From Yinghuangia elevatio (lineage in GTDB: Bacteria; Actinomycetota; Actinomycetes; Streptomycetales; Streptomycetaceae), in NCBI RefSeq assembly GCF_040649515.1, contig NZ_JBEZFP010000009.1:54205-118204 (forward strand): a stretch of DNA of 64,000 bases, given 5' to 3'. Both the position numbers and the translations under genes were made by a program. The notes under the pieces were generated by a model, which did not search any database, was not told the DNA's origin, and saw nothing but the letters and a program-made list of their open reading frames with translations. Shown piece after piece: positions 34,734-42,080 of the stretch (position 1 is its first letter; each line of letters starts with the position of its first letter).

Positions 34734-35693
34734 GTGACCGCCGAGTTCCGGAAGACCGAGCCCCGCAATGCGCCTGGTGTCGAGCCGAGCACCGCACGCA
34801 CTGCTCAAGGTGCCTTCGACGCCCGTTTCGCCGCCGCGTACGACGCGGTCGTCGATCGATGGCCGCTCCCGGTCGAGACGATCACGCTGGACTCCGAGTT
34901 CGGCATGACCCACGTCATCGCCTGCGGCCCCACCGACGCCCCACCGCTCGTCCTGCTGCACGGCGGCGGCACCACGGCCGCCGTCTGGTACGCCAACGCC
35001 GCCGACCTGGCCCGCGGGCACCGGGTGTACGCCATCGACCGCATCGGCGAGGCCGGCCGCTCCCGGCGCGGCGCGCGGCCCCTGCGTGACGCGGCCGGCC
35101 TGCACGCGTGGCTGGACGGCGTACTCACCGGACTCGGCGTCGCGGACGCGGCCATCTGCGCCCATTCGTACGGCGCATGGCTCGCACTCAGCTACGCCCT
35201 GCACGCGCCGCACCGGGTCACGGGGCTCGTACTCCTCGACCCCACGCAGTGCTTCGGTGGATTCCGCCTCCGCTACCTGCGACGCGCACTGCCCTCACTG
35301 CTGCGTCCCACCGCGGACCGGGCCCGCCGGTTCATCGCCTGGGAGACTGCCGGGGCAACGGCGGCCGAGCCCGGCGGAGCCACGGCGGACTGGCTGGAAC
35401 TCTACTGCCTGGCCGCGGAGTTCCCCGGTGCCAGGACCGTCGTCGGCCGCCGCCCCAAGCGGGCCGCGCTGCGCACGCTGGCGACACCGACCCGGGTGAT
35501 TCTGGCCGCGGACAGCCGTACCCACGACCCCGCGAAGATCGCCGCCGCCGCGACCCGCGACCTGCCGAACGCCGAGGTGTCGGTGCTCCCGGGGGTCTCC
35601 CACCACGCGATGCCGTGGCACCGCGCGGCGCAACTCGACGCCGAGATCACCCGGTTCCTGACGGCCTTGCCCGTTCCGCCGGGCAGCGTCTGA
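34734..35693 (+). CDS. Alpha/beta-hydrolase, predicted MarR target
   Basis: 319 aa. Alpha/beta-hydrolase with oxyanion block LVLLHGGGTTAAVWYANAADLARGH, acid/turn IDRIGEAGRS, nucleophile elbow AHSYGAW (Ser), and C-terminal PGVSHHAMPWH with the catalytic His. The elbow S-Y-G-A is a common variant. GTG start with GAGGTGA 5 nt upstream. Its promoter carries two copies of the palindrome found at the neighbouring MarR gene, so it is probably an inducible hydrolase for an aromatic or lipophilic ester. It ends 1 bp before the convergent VOC gene. Confidence 0.88.
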   Translation: MTAEFRKTEPRNAPGVEPSTARTAQGAFDARFAAAYDAVVDRWPLPVETITLDSEFGMTHVIACGPTDAPPLVLLHGGGTTAAVWYANAADLARGHRVYAIDRIGEAGRSRRGARPLRDAAGLHAWLDGVLTGLGVADAAICAHSYGAWLALSYALHAPHRVTGLVLLDPTQCFGGFRLRYLRRALPSLLRPTADRARRFIAWETAGATAAEPGGATADWLELYCLAAEFPGARTVVGRRPKRAALRTLATPTRVILAADSRTHDPAKIAAAATRDLPNAEVSVLPGVSHHAMPWHRAAQLDAEITRFLTALPVPPGSV

Positions 35694-35694
35694 C

Positions 35695-36111
35695 CTATCG
35701 GTCCTTGTACGCCTCGGCGTACTCGCCCTCGGGGGTGATCTCGGTGATCACGTCGATCAGCACGCCGTTGGGGTCGGCCACGATGAAGTGGCGCTGACCG
35801 AAGGCCTCGCTGCGGATCTCCAGCTTCGCGTCGAGCCCCTCCTCGACGACGAGGCGCTGCCACTCGGCGTCGACGTCCGCCACCTCGAAGTTCAGCAGCA
35901 GACCCTGCACCGGCTTGCCGTAGCCCTCGGGGATGGTCGGATGCGTCGGGTCGAGGAGGGCGATCTCGTAGGGGAGGGGGCCGGGGCGTCGCAGGCTGAC
36001 GTACCAGTCGGTCTCGAAGGTGACCTCGAACCCGAGCAGTCCGGTGTAGAAGTCGCGCGACTCCGCCAGGCGCTCGGTGCCGATGACCGGGTAGAAGCTC
36101 GTGAGCTTCAT
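35695..36111 (-). CDS. VOC-family protein, divergent from TetR regulator
   Basis: 138 aa, glyoxalase-like fold: TSFYPVIGTERLAESRDFYTGLLGFEVTFETDWYVSL (first module), NFEVADVDAEWQRLV and FIVADPNGVLIDVITEI (second, with the usual Glu ligand near the end). GGAGG lies 7 nt before ATG 36111. It faces a TetR gene across two identical-core operators and is the obvious target. Such TetR/VOC pairs often confer resistance to a small electrophile or antibiotic; the ligand is not known. Confidence 0.88.
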   Translation of the reverse strand: MKLTSFYPVIGTERLAESRDFYTGLLGFEVTFETDWYVSLRRPGPLPYEIALLDPTHPTIPEGYGKPVQGLLLNFEVADVDAEWQRLVVEEGLDAKLEIRSEAFGQRHFIVADPNGVLIDVITEITPEGEYAEAYKDR

Positions 36112-36146
36112 GGGACACCTCCAGGGATGTGCCGGTGCGCTGTTCG

Positions 36147-36191
36147 CATACCGGCGGTATGTGAAGTACGCTAATTCGCGTACCGAAGGTA
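36147..36191. promoter_or_regulatory. Divergent TetR/VOC promoter with two operators and overlapping -10 boxes
   Basis: Operators share TACCGNNGGTA: CATACC-GGC-GGTATG (36147-36161) and TACCG-A-AGGTA (36181-36191). Between them, TACGCT on the plus strand (36167-36172) and TAGCGT on the minus strand (36173-36168) are overlapping -10 boxes. Each operator sits at the expected transcription start of one gene. Confidence 0.7.
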
Positions 36192-36217
36192 TGTCAACCG
36201 AGAGGCGAGGGAGCGAC

Positions 36218-36814
36218 GTGTCGTACGCGAGCGAGCAGCGGGCCCGGCAGCGCGAGCAGACCAGGCACGCCCTGACGCGCGAAGGCCGCCGGCTCTTCGC
36301 GGCCCAGGGGTACACCGCAGTCGGCCTCGCGGAGATCGTGCGCGCGGCGGGGGTCACCAAGGGGGCGCTCTACCACCACTTCGAGGGCAAGGCCGACCTG
36401 TTCCGCGCCGTGCTGGAGGAGGTGCAGCAAGAGGTCGCGGACCGCGTCGCCGCCGCGGCCGACGCCGAGAGCGACCCGTGGACACAACTCACCACCGGCT
36501 GCCGCACGTTCCTGACCGCAACCACCGAGCCCGCGGTCCAGCGCATCATGCTCGTCGACGGACCCGCGGTGCTCGGCTGGGAGACGTGGCGCGCATTCGA
36601 CGAGGCAGGCGCGGCCCGCCACCTCGCCGAAGCGCTCACCGCCCTCGCCGATGCCGGGGTGATCGCTCCCCAGCCGATTGCCCCCTTGGCGCACCTGCTC
36701 TCCGGTGCCATGAACGAAGCCGCGCTCTGGCTCGCCGCTTCCGGCACCGCCGAAGACCTGAACGACACCTGGACAGCCCTGTCCCGCCTCCTGGACTCCC
36801 TCCGCGTGCGGTAG
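36218..36814 (+). CDS. TetR-family regulator of the VOC gene
   Basis: 198 aa. The TetR HTH is textbook: TREGRRLFAAQGYTAVGLAEIVRAAGVTKGALYHHFEGKADLFRAVLEEVQ (about residues 18-68). The C-terminal ligand domain has the TetR_C pattern WTQLTTGCRTFLTATTEPAVQRIMLVDGPAVLGW, common in actinomycete regulators of small efflux or detoxification genes. GTG 36218 with AGGGAG 5 nt upstream is preferred; ATG 36191 would overlap operator 2. Probably represses itself and the VOC gene. Confidence 0.9.
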   Translation: MSYASEQRARQREQTRHALTREGRRLFAAQGYTAVGLAEIVRAAGVTKGALYHHFEGKADLFRAVLEEVQQEVADRVAAAADAESDPWTQLTTGCRTFLTATTEPAVQRIMLVDGPAVLGWETWRAFDEAGAARHLAEALTALADAGVIAPQPIAPLAHLLSGAMNEAALWLAASGTAEDLNDTWTALSRLLDSLRVR

Positions 36815-36875
36815 TCCGTGGTCCCCGCGGCGGCGCGGACGATCCGGAGCAGAGGCTCGGACGATCCGGAGAGGC

Positions 36876-37571
36876 CTACAACGTGGGCCGGCTCCAACTG
36901 CTCAGGACGGTCGGGTGCGCCCAGTGCAGCATCGCCACGGCGTATATGAGTCGCGCGTCGGGCCAGTCGCTCACGACCACGTATTCGTCGTCCTCGAAGT
37001 GCATCACCTCGTGGCCCTCCCGCCGCCACCGCGTCGTCAACGGCATCCGCGGGAACTCGCCGCCGACCAGGATCAGCGCGAGCATGACCGCCCACAGCGG
37101 CGAGAACAGCCACCAGAAGAACCAGGCGACCAAGTGCCCCTTGCGGGCGCGCAGTTCCGGCCCGTTGGCCGACTCGACGCGCCACGACGTACGGGCGAAC
37201 CGGAAGATGCTCCCGCGCCGCCGTGTCACCCGCGCCAGCAGCTCGCCCTGCGACCCGAGCACCCGGTACACGGCCCTCCCGGAACCGGCCGACTCGGTCT
37301 CGACCACCATCTCCCAGGCCTCACGCCGGTTGTCCCGCCACAGGGTCAGATGCCGCCAGTCCTTGTCCTGCGTCTTCTTGTCCCGCGCGACGTCGTCGAC
37401 GAACAACTCGTAGTCGGGCACCGGCGCGTACCAGTCCCCGCCCGCGCCCGGCTTCGCCAGCAACACCGGCCCCTGCCACGTCCCTGGCGGCTGCCTCCTC
37501 ATCTCCTTGTCCTGGAAGGGTTTCCTGACCCTGGCCATCGTCCCCGCAACCGCGCCTGCCCCGTACGTCAT
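36876..37571 (-). CDS. Hypothetical protein with one membrane segment
   Basis: 231 aa, no recognised family. The first 130 residues are hydrophilic (basic start, several Trp/Asp pairs such as DKDWRHLTLWRDNRREAWEMVVE). A single strong hydrophobic stretch rich in Trp and Phe follows (HLVAWFFWWLFSPLWAVMLALILVGGEF, about 144-171). The C-terminal 60 residues are mixed (DDEYVVVSDWPDARLIYAVAMLHWAHP). This could be a membrane-anchored cytoplasmic protein. GGGGAA lies just before ATG 37571; an ATG at 37538 is possible. It converges with the TetR gene. Confidence 0.75.
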   Translation of the reverse strand: MTYGAGAVAGTMARVRKPFQDKEMRRQPPGTWQGPVLLAKPGAGGDWYAPVPDYELFVDDVARDKKTQDKDWRHLTLWRDNRREAWEMVVETESAGSGRAVYRVLGSQGELLARVTRRRGSIFRFARTSWRVESANGPELRARKGHLVAWFFWWLFSPLWAVMLALILVGGEFPRMPLTTRWRREGHEVMHFEDDEYVVVSDWPDARLIYAVAMLHWAHPTVLSSWSRPTL

Positions 37572-37707
37572 GCCGTTCCCCGCTTGATCGTCCGATCCCC
37601 CGACAGTGCGGATCGTACGACCCCATCGGTGTTGCCGAGGCCGCTACCAGGGCCGCCGGGCCGGCGGAACGACCGGAAGCTGCGCCCACGGGTGGCAGGG
37701 TGGGCGC

Positions 37708-38292
37708 ATGGGCTTTGCGGAGTTTCCCGGCGATGCGGGGTGGCGGCACGTGGACGCCCGGGACGGTTTCGAGGCGGCGTGGTTCCGGGGCGAGAGCGGT
37801 GGCGGCCGTCGCATCGACGGGACGGCGGTGGCGGTGGAGGACGGCCTGAGTTGGGCCGTTCGGTACCGGATCCTGCTCGGTCCGACGGGTCGTACGTTGC
37901 GGGCCGAGGTGGAGAGCCGGTCGGTCGGCGGCCGCCTGACCGTCGTCCTGGAGGCTGACGGGGAGGGGAGTTGGCTGGTCGACGGGGCCGCCGCGCCGGA
38001 ACTCGACGGGTGCCTCGACGTCGACCTGGAGGCGTCGGCACTCACCAACGCCTTTCCGGTGCGCAGACTCGGCCTCGCGGTCGGGGAGCGGGCGAGCGCA
38101 CCGGCGGCCTATGTGAGGGCGGCGGACGCGACAGTGGGGCGTCTGGAACAGACCTACCTGCGCGTCGAGGACGAGGCGGCCGGGCCGGCGTACGACTACG
38201 AGGCGCCCGCCTTCGACTTCGCCTGCCGGCTCCGGTATGACGCCTCGGGCCTCGCGCTCGATTACCCGGGTATTGCGGTGCGGGTCAGGTAG
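37708..38292 (+). CDS. Putative glycolipid-binding domain protein (DUF1089 type)
   Basis: 194 aa, the full length of the Glycolipid_bind family, a beta-barrel-like domain best known from Pseudomonas. Diagnostic are LDGCLDVDLEASALTNAFPVRRLGLAVGE in the middle and the C-terminal YDASGLALDYPGIAVRV. Function in actinomycetes is unknown; no signal peptide. A CAGGGT box lies 6 nt before the ATG and there is no Shine-Dalgarno. Confidence 0.85.
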   Translation: MGFAEFPGDAGWRHVDARDGFEAAWFRGESGGGRRIDGTAVAVEDGLSWAVRYRILLGPTGRTLRAEVESRSVGGRLTVVLEADGEGSWLVDGAAAPELDGCLDVDLEASALTNAFPVRRLGLAVGERASAPAAYVRAADATVGRLEQTYLRVEDEAAGPAYDYEAPAFDFACRLRYDASGLALDYPGIAVRVR

Positions 38293-38383
38293 GGCGCAGT
38301 ACACGCGCACCGGCGGGCACGCGGGGCCTGCCGCGGTGACCTACGCTGCGACTCGACCTGGCCGACCACGCCCGAGGAGATCC

Positions 38384-38815
38384 GTGACCAAGATCGCCAG
38401 GCGTGTCTTCACGCTCACTCCGTGGCCGTGGAACGCACTGCCGTGGGTGCAGGTCCCCGAGGGGCTGGAGTTCACCCTCTATTACGTCACCCCGCTGAGC
38501 TTCGGCACCGAGGTGGACGCGACCGGGGCGGACGAGGAGCGCTGGGCACGCGCGCTCGAAGCGTTCGAGGCCGAGCTGCTCGACGCGCAGGCGGATGTCC
38601 GGTGGGCGCACGGGGTGCGCACCAAGGCCGGGTTCATGGCCGACAACCGCGCGGTACGCCTGCGCCGCTATGACCTTGTCCCCGGCCGCCGAGCCCGGTC
38701 ACGGCACGCGTGGGCAACGTGCGAAGCGCGAATGCGCACCGCCGAGGCGACGTACCGGCCGGTCAAGCAGGACATCGAGGCCCGCCTCGCGGAGGCTGCG
38801 GCCGGTGACGGCTGA
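38384..38815 (+). CDS. Hypothetical protein
   Basis: 143 aa, no family recognised. Sequence is Trp- and Arg-rich with amphipathic helices; the start TKIARRVFTLTPWPWNALPWVQVPEGLEFTLYYVTPLSFGTEV suggests a beta-rich N-terminus, and the C-terminal half is helical (WATCEARMRTAEATYRPVKQDIEARLAEAA). No signal peptide or membrane segment. GTG start with GAGGAGA 3 nt upstream. It sits in the same direction as the glycolipid-binding gene, 91 bp after it. Confidence 0.7.
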   Translation: MTKIARRVFTLTPWPWNALPWVQVPEGLEFTLYYVTPLSFGTEVDATGADEERWARALEAFEAELLDAQADVRWAHGVRTKAGFMADNRAVRLRRYDLVPGRRARSRHAWATCEARMRTAEATYRPVKQDIEARLAEAAAGDG

Positions 38816-38864
38816 GCGTCGACGTACGCCGCGGGCTCGTCCGCGACGCGGTTGATCGCGGAGT

Positions 38865-39092
38865 ATGGCTGGTATGGGCGAGGTGCGGAGTACAGCGGGC
38901 GAGGCCGGTGGGGCGGTGGCGGTGCTGCGTCGCTGGGAGGACGCGGGCGGGGTGTGGCGGGTCGCGGCGAGGCGCGGCGGCAGCGTGACGGTGGCTTTGT
39001 GCCGCTGCGACGGAGGCGAGGAGGCGGAGCGGCTGACCTCCGCCGATCCGGACCTCGTCGCGTACGTGGAAGACCGCCTGGCGGACGGTTGA
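38865..39092 (+). CDS. Small conserved actinomycete protein
   Basis: 75 aa. The pattern VLRRWEDAGGVWRVAARRGGSVTVALCRCDGGEEAERLTSADPDLVAYVEDR recalls a small Streptomyces protein of unknown function that I recognise only by pattern. It has a probable beta-sheet core and two Cys (ALCRCDGG). The ATG at 38874 would shorten it by three residues, and a weak GAGTAT box 7 nt before 38874 favours that. Function unknown. Confidence 0.65.
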   Translation: MAGMGEVRSTAGEAGGAVAVLRRWEDAGGVWRVAARRGGSVTVALCRCDGGEEAERLTSADPDLVAYVEDRLADG

Positions 39093-39237
39093 CCGCCGTA
39101 TCCGCGGGACAGGAGCGGGTGGGCCCGGGCGGGCGCGCGTACCGGGTCCGGGCGGCGACGGAACCCGGCGCCGCTGACCTCCGCCGGTCCCGAGGGCGCC
39201 CCTGCAACTCCTCGGAACCGACGGCGGTCCGTTTCTG

Positions 39238-40041
39238 TCAGCCGACGACGGCCTGGAGTTCGTCGTGGTCCTTCTGGACCAGCGGGAACTGCGCGGCACC
39301 GTTGGGCAGGGCCCAGAAAGCGCCCGTGCGCACCGCGTCCAGGATGATCCCGCCCGCTTCCAACGCCGGAATGCCGTGCTCGTTGCCCTTCTTCAGCCGT
39401 TCGATCATCGGCGCGCCCTGCGGCGGCAGTTCGGCGGCCGTGATGAGGTGTTCGGCGATCTCGGTCGCGACGTTGCCCGGGCAGACGACCGTGACCCCGA
39501 CCTCGGCACCCGTCATCGCCAGTTCGGCCCGGAGCGCCTTGGACAGCGCGATCACCCCGGCCTTGCTGGCCGTGTACGGCGCGATCATCGGGCCGATCAG
39601 CATGCCGCCCATCGACGACACGTTGACGACGTGCCCGCCCTCCGGGTTGGCGAGCAGTAGCGGCATGAACGCCTGCACGCCGTGTACGACGCCGAACATG
39701 TTGACATCGAATACCCGGTGCCAGTCTGCGAGTTCGGTCTGCCAGGCGGTGCCGAACGTACAGATTCCGGCGTTGTTGACGACCACGTGAGCCGTGCCGT
39801 ACGCCTCGACCGCCGCATCCGCGAGCGCCCGCACCGCCGCGGGGTCCGTCACGTCCGTCGGTACGCCGATCACCTCCGCACCCGTCTCGCGCAGCGCCGT
39901 GACGGTGCCCGCGAGGCGGTCGGCGTCGAGGTCGGCGAGCACGACGCGCATGCCGGCGGCGGCCATGGCCTCGGCGGTGCCGCGCCCGATGCCGCGTGCG
40001 GCACCGGTGACGACGCCTACGCGGCCGGTCAGTTCACGCAT
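39238..40041 (-). CDS. Short-chain dehydrogenase/reductase
   Basis: 267 aa, classical SDR. TGAARGIGRG (glycine motif, about 12-21), NNAG (about 91), NVSSMGG with the catalytic Ser, YTASKAG with Tyr and Lys, and PGNVATEI after it. C-terminal residues 195-267 are longer and Ala/Glu-rich, as in 3-oxoacyl- or steroid-type SDRs. NAD(P) specificity is not obvious, but Asp at DLDADR after strand 2 favours NAD(H). A GGGAG precedes the ATG. It lies 117 bp behind the NTF2-like gene, likely in one operon facing the TetR fusion gene. Confidence 0.9.
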   Translation of the reverse strand: MRELTGRVGVVTGAARGIGRGTAEAMAAAGMRVVLADLDADRLAGTVTALRETGAEVIGVPTDVTDPAAVRALADAAVEAYGTAHVVVNNAGICTFGTAWQTELADWHRVFDVNMFGVVHGVQAFMPLLLANPEGGHVVNVSSMGGMLIGPMIAPYTASKAGVIALSKALRAELAMTGAEVGVTVVCPGNVATEIAEHLITAAELPPQGAPMIERLKKGNEHGIPALEAGGIILDAVRTGAFWALPNGAAQFPLVQKDHDELQAVVG

Positions 40042-40158
40042 GGAGCTCTCCCGATGTCGAGGGCGGTTACGCGGGGCTTGTCAACGGGACTGCCCGCAGG
40101 TCCAGGCGCACAGCGCCGGGCGCGCAGGGCGGTGCCCCGGGCGGCGACGGTACGCGCA

Positions 40159-40725
40159 TCACGCGCGCAGCGGCGCGATGTCGCCCTCCTGTAGCCTGCG
40201 CCCCGCAATCCCCTCGAAGCCGTTGCGGTCGGTGTAGCTCTCCTCGCCGATGATGCGGCCCTCGTCGTCGATGACCCACACGATCGACATGCGCGACTCG
40301 TACAGGTAGAACGCGTCGGCGGACTTGTCGTCGACCTCGATCCCCATGGCGGTCAGCGTGGCGCCCGGGTACGCGATGCGGATGGTCCCGTCGGTGAGGA
40401 TCAGGTTCCGGTCCACCGCGAGGCGGTCGATGTCGTGGACGAGCTGGGTGGCGCCGCTCGCCACGAACGCGCCGTAGTAGGCGCGAACGCTCTCGGTGCC
40501 GCGCGGGTGCAGGCGCGGGTTGTCCGGCGCGCCGAGGCGGTAGACCGGTTCCGGCGCCAGCGTGGCCATCAGCGCCTCCAGGTCGCCGTGCGCCTCGGCC
40601 TTCTGGTGCGCGATGACCGCCTCGAGGTTCCGGCGCAGCACCGGGTCGCGCTCGTCGGCGAGACGCTTCTCCAGCGGTGCCCAGGTCTGGTTGGGGTCGA
40701 TGACGACATCGCGGGTGACAGTCAT
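40159..40725 (-). CDS. NTF2/SnoaL-like protein
   Basis: 188 aa, cone-shaped NTF2-like fold: EAVIAHQKAEAHGDLEALMATLAPEPVYRLG at the start, SVRAYYGAFVASGATQLVHDIDRLAVDRNLILTDGTIRIAYPG later, and FYLYESRMSIVWVIDDEGRIIGEESY at the end. Members isomerise or hydrolyse steroid- and polyketide-like substrates or bind ligands. GGAGGAG lies 7 nt before the ATG. It is next to the SDR gene, and both probably act on one substrate under the TetR-fusion regulator. Confidence 0.82.
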   Translation of the reverse strand: MTVTRDVVIDPNQTWAPLEKRLADERDPVLRRNLEAVIAHQKAEAHGDLEALMATLAPEPVYRLGAPDNPRLHPRGTESVRAYYGAFVASGATQLVHDIDRLAVDRNLILTDGTIRIAYPGATLTAMGIEVDDKSADAFYLYESRMSIVWVIDDEGRIIGEESYTDRNGFEGIAGRRLQEGDIAPLRA

Positions 40726-40827
40726 GCGGGCTCCTCCGGCGGGCGGTAACGCCGCGGCGGCCCCGGGCCCCGATGCGGGACGCCCGGCAGGCGTCCGCGG
40801 CGAATCTCTGTCGACTTCTTGTATATG

Positions 40828-40857
40828 ACGTAAACTTCAGCGATTACGTTCTAGCAT
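40828..40857. promoter_or_regulatory. Operator and promoter of the TetR-fusion gene
   Basis: ACGTAA (40828-40833) and TTACGT (40844-40849) form an inverted repeat with a 10-nt spacer. TAGCAT (40852-40857) follows immediately, with 6 nt to GTG 40864. The site also lies 100 bp upstream of the divergent NTF2-like gene. Confidence 0.6.
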
Positions 40858-40863
40858 TGCTCC

Positions 40864-41868
40864 GTGACACGGTCAATGAACACCGCCGAGGCGGACGCCG
40901 ACGGCCCGGCCGCCCCGACGCGTGCCGTCGCGCGCCCGCGCCTGACGCTGCGCGACGTGGTCCTCGCGGCCCGCGCCGTGCTGTCCGAAGGCGGCGTCGA
41001 CGCGCTGACGATGAGCGCGGTCGCAACCCGGCTCGGGGTCACGCCGATGGCGCTCTACCGGCACGTCGACGGCCGGGCGGCACTGCTCGCCGCGGTCGCG
41101 GACGCGGCGCTCGAGGAGGTCGGCGCGGCCGTCGACCCGTCGGTGCCGTGGGATGACGCGGTGGTGATGTGGATGGCCGACGTCCGCCACCGCATCGTGG
41201 AAAGCCCCTGGACAGCGCAGTTGATCGGCACCCCGACGCAGATCGCGCCCGCGTGGGCCGCCGCCCTCGACCGCCTGCTCGCGGTGCTCGAACGCGGGCC
41301 GCTGGACGACGACGCCCGCGCCGACGCGCTGGTCTGGATTGCCCGGACCACCGTCGGGGTCGTGCTGCTGGAGGCGAAGTCGCCGCTCGCCCGCCCGGGA
41401 CAGGCGGTCGGTACGGCGCTGGAGTCCGCGTTGGAGACCGCGTCCCCGGAAATGGCCCGGCGCTGGGCGCGGATCGACACACGGCTGACGAGCTACCAGG
41501 ACGACGACCTGTTCGAGGACCTGGTACGCCAGACCCGGGTCCGGCTCTCGGACGCAGCCGCCGGCCGACCTTGTTTTGGAAAACGCGACCGGCCCGTCTC
41601 GGACCAGGCCGCGGCCGAGGCGCCGACCGACCTCACCGACACCCAGTGGCGCCGCATCCGCGCGCTGCTGCCGCCCGGTGACCAGCGCGGCGCCGCGCGC
41701 GCCGACGACCGGCGTGTCGTCGACGGCATCCGCTATCGCGAACGCACCGGCGTACCGTGGCGCAACGTGCCGGGCAGGTACGGCAGTTGGCAGACCCTGT
41801 ACGGCCGCCACCGCCGCTGGTCCGACGACGGAACCTGGGCGCGCGTGACCGAGGCCCTCGACTCCTGA
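40864..41868 (+). CDS. TetR regulator fused to an IS5-type transposase N-terminal domain (DUF4096)
   Basis: 334 aa in one open frame. Residues 1-85 hold a TetR HTH (TMSAVATRLGVTPMALYRHVDGRAALL, 49-74) of the large TetR_C-type group. About 90-230 is the ligand domain. A linker with FGKRDRPVSDQAAAE leads to residues 257-334, which match the N-terminal domain of IS5/IS427-type transposases (LTDTQWRRIRALLPP...VVDGIRYRERTGVPWRNVP...GSWQTLYGRHRRWSDDGTWARV). The DDE catalytic domain is absent and the stop follows directly. GTG 40864 is leaderless (TAGCAT, 6 nt). It faces the NTF2/SDR genes. Confidence 0.85.
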   Translation: MTRSMNTAEADADGPAAPTRAVARPRLTLRDVVLAARAVLSEGGVDALTMSAVATRLGVTPMALYRHVDGRAALLAAVADAALEEVGAAVDPSVPWDDAVVMWMADVRHRIVESPWTAQLIGTPTQIAPAWAAALDRLLAVLERGPLDDDARADALVWIARTTVGVVLLEAKSPLARPGQAVGTALESALETASPEMARRWARIDTRLTSYQDDDLFEDLVRQTRVRLSDAAAGRPCFGKRDRPVSDQAAAEAPTDLTDTQWRRIRALLPPGDQRGAARADDRRVVDGIRYRERTGVPWRNVPGRYGSWQTLYGRHRRWSDDGTWARVTEALDS

Positions 41869-41882
41869 CCACCCGTGCCTGC

Positions 41883-41888
41883 TACCTT
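41883..41888 (+). promoter_or_regulatory. -10 of the trpS leader transcript
   Basis: TACCTT, 6 nt before the ATG of the leader peptide; the -35 is not clear. A transcript from here would start at or just before the leader ORF. Confidence 0.5.
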
Positions 41889-41894
41889 TGGCGC

Positions 41895-41936
41895 ATGAAG
41901 TCGTCGGCGAATCTGTCCTGGTGGCGCTCCTCCTAG
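41895..41936 (+). CDS. trpS leader peptide MKSSANLSWWRSS
   Basis: Thirteen codons with two adjacent Trp codons (TGGTGG, 41919-41924), then CGC TCC TCC TAG. It precedes a terminator and trpS by 145 bp. Stalling at the Trp codons when charged tRNA-Trp is scarce would expose the antiterminator. This is the layout of ribosome-mediated attenuation described for the auxiliary TrpRS gene of Streptomyces coelicolor. Confidence 0.85.
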   Translation: MKSSANLSWWRSS

Positions 41937-41946
41937 GAGCGGCCAC
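41921..41946 (+). ncRNA. Attenuator 1:2 pause hairpin
   Basis: GTGGC-GCTCC pairs with GGAGC-(G)-GCCAC around TCCTA, a 10-bp stem with one bulge. It includes the second Trp codon and the leader stop codon, so a ribosome at either blocks it. Confidence 0.75.
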
Positions 41947-41971
41947 GACTCAGACACGCCACGGGCCGTTC
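41937..41971 (+). ncRNA. Attenuator 2:3 antiterminator pairing
   Basis: 41937-41944 (GAGCGGCC) can pair with 41964-41971 (GGCCGTTC), 8 bp with one G-U pair. It uses the right arm of the pause hairpin and the left arm of the terminator and excludes both. Confidence 0.7.
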
Positions 41972-41989
41972 GTACCGGACGGCCCTTTT
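41963..41989 (+). terminator. Attenuator 3:4 intrinsic terminator before trpS
   Basis: GGGCCGT (41963-41969) pairs with ACGGCCC (41979-41985), extendable by two or three pairs into the loop, and is followed by TTTTCTCT. It is one of the few U-tract terminators in the window. Confidence 0.85.
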
Positions 41990-42080
41990 CTCTGCCCTGC
42001 GCCCGGAACCTTCCGAGCCGGCGAGGCCGTCCGCGAGACGCCCCTCCCGCAGCCGGAACCCCGAAGCACAGGAGCCCCCG

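Noticed and set aside
40864..41868. Intact insertion sequence
   Set aside because: The DDE domain, terminal inverted repeats and target duplication are all missing.
41895..42080. T-box riboswitch before trpS
   Set aside because: No T-box sequence or specifier loop; the leader peptide and competing hairpins explain the region.
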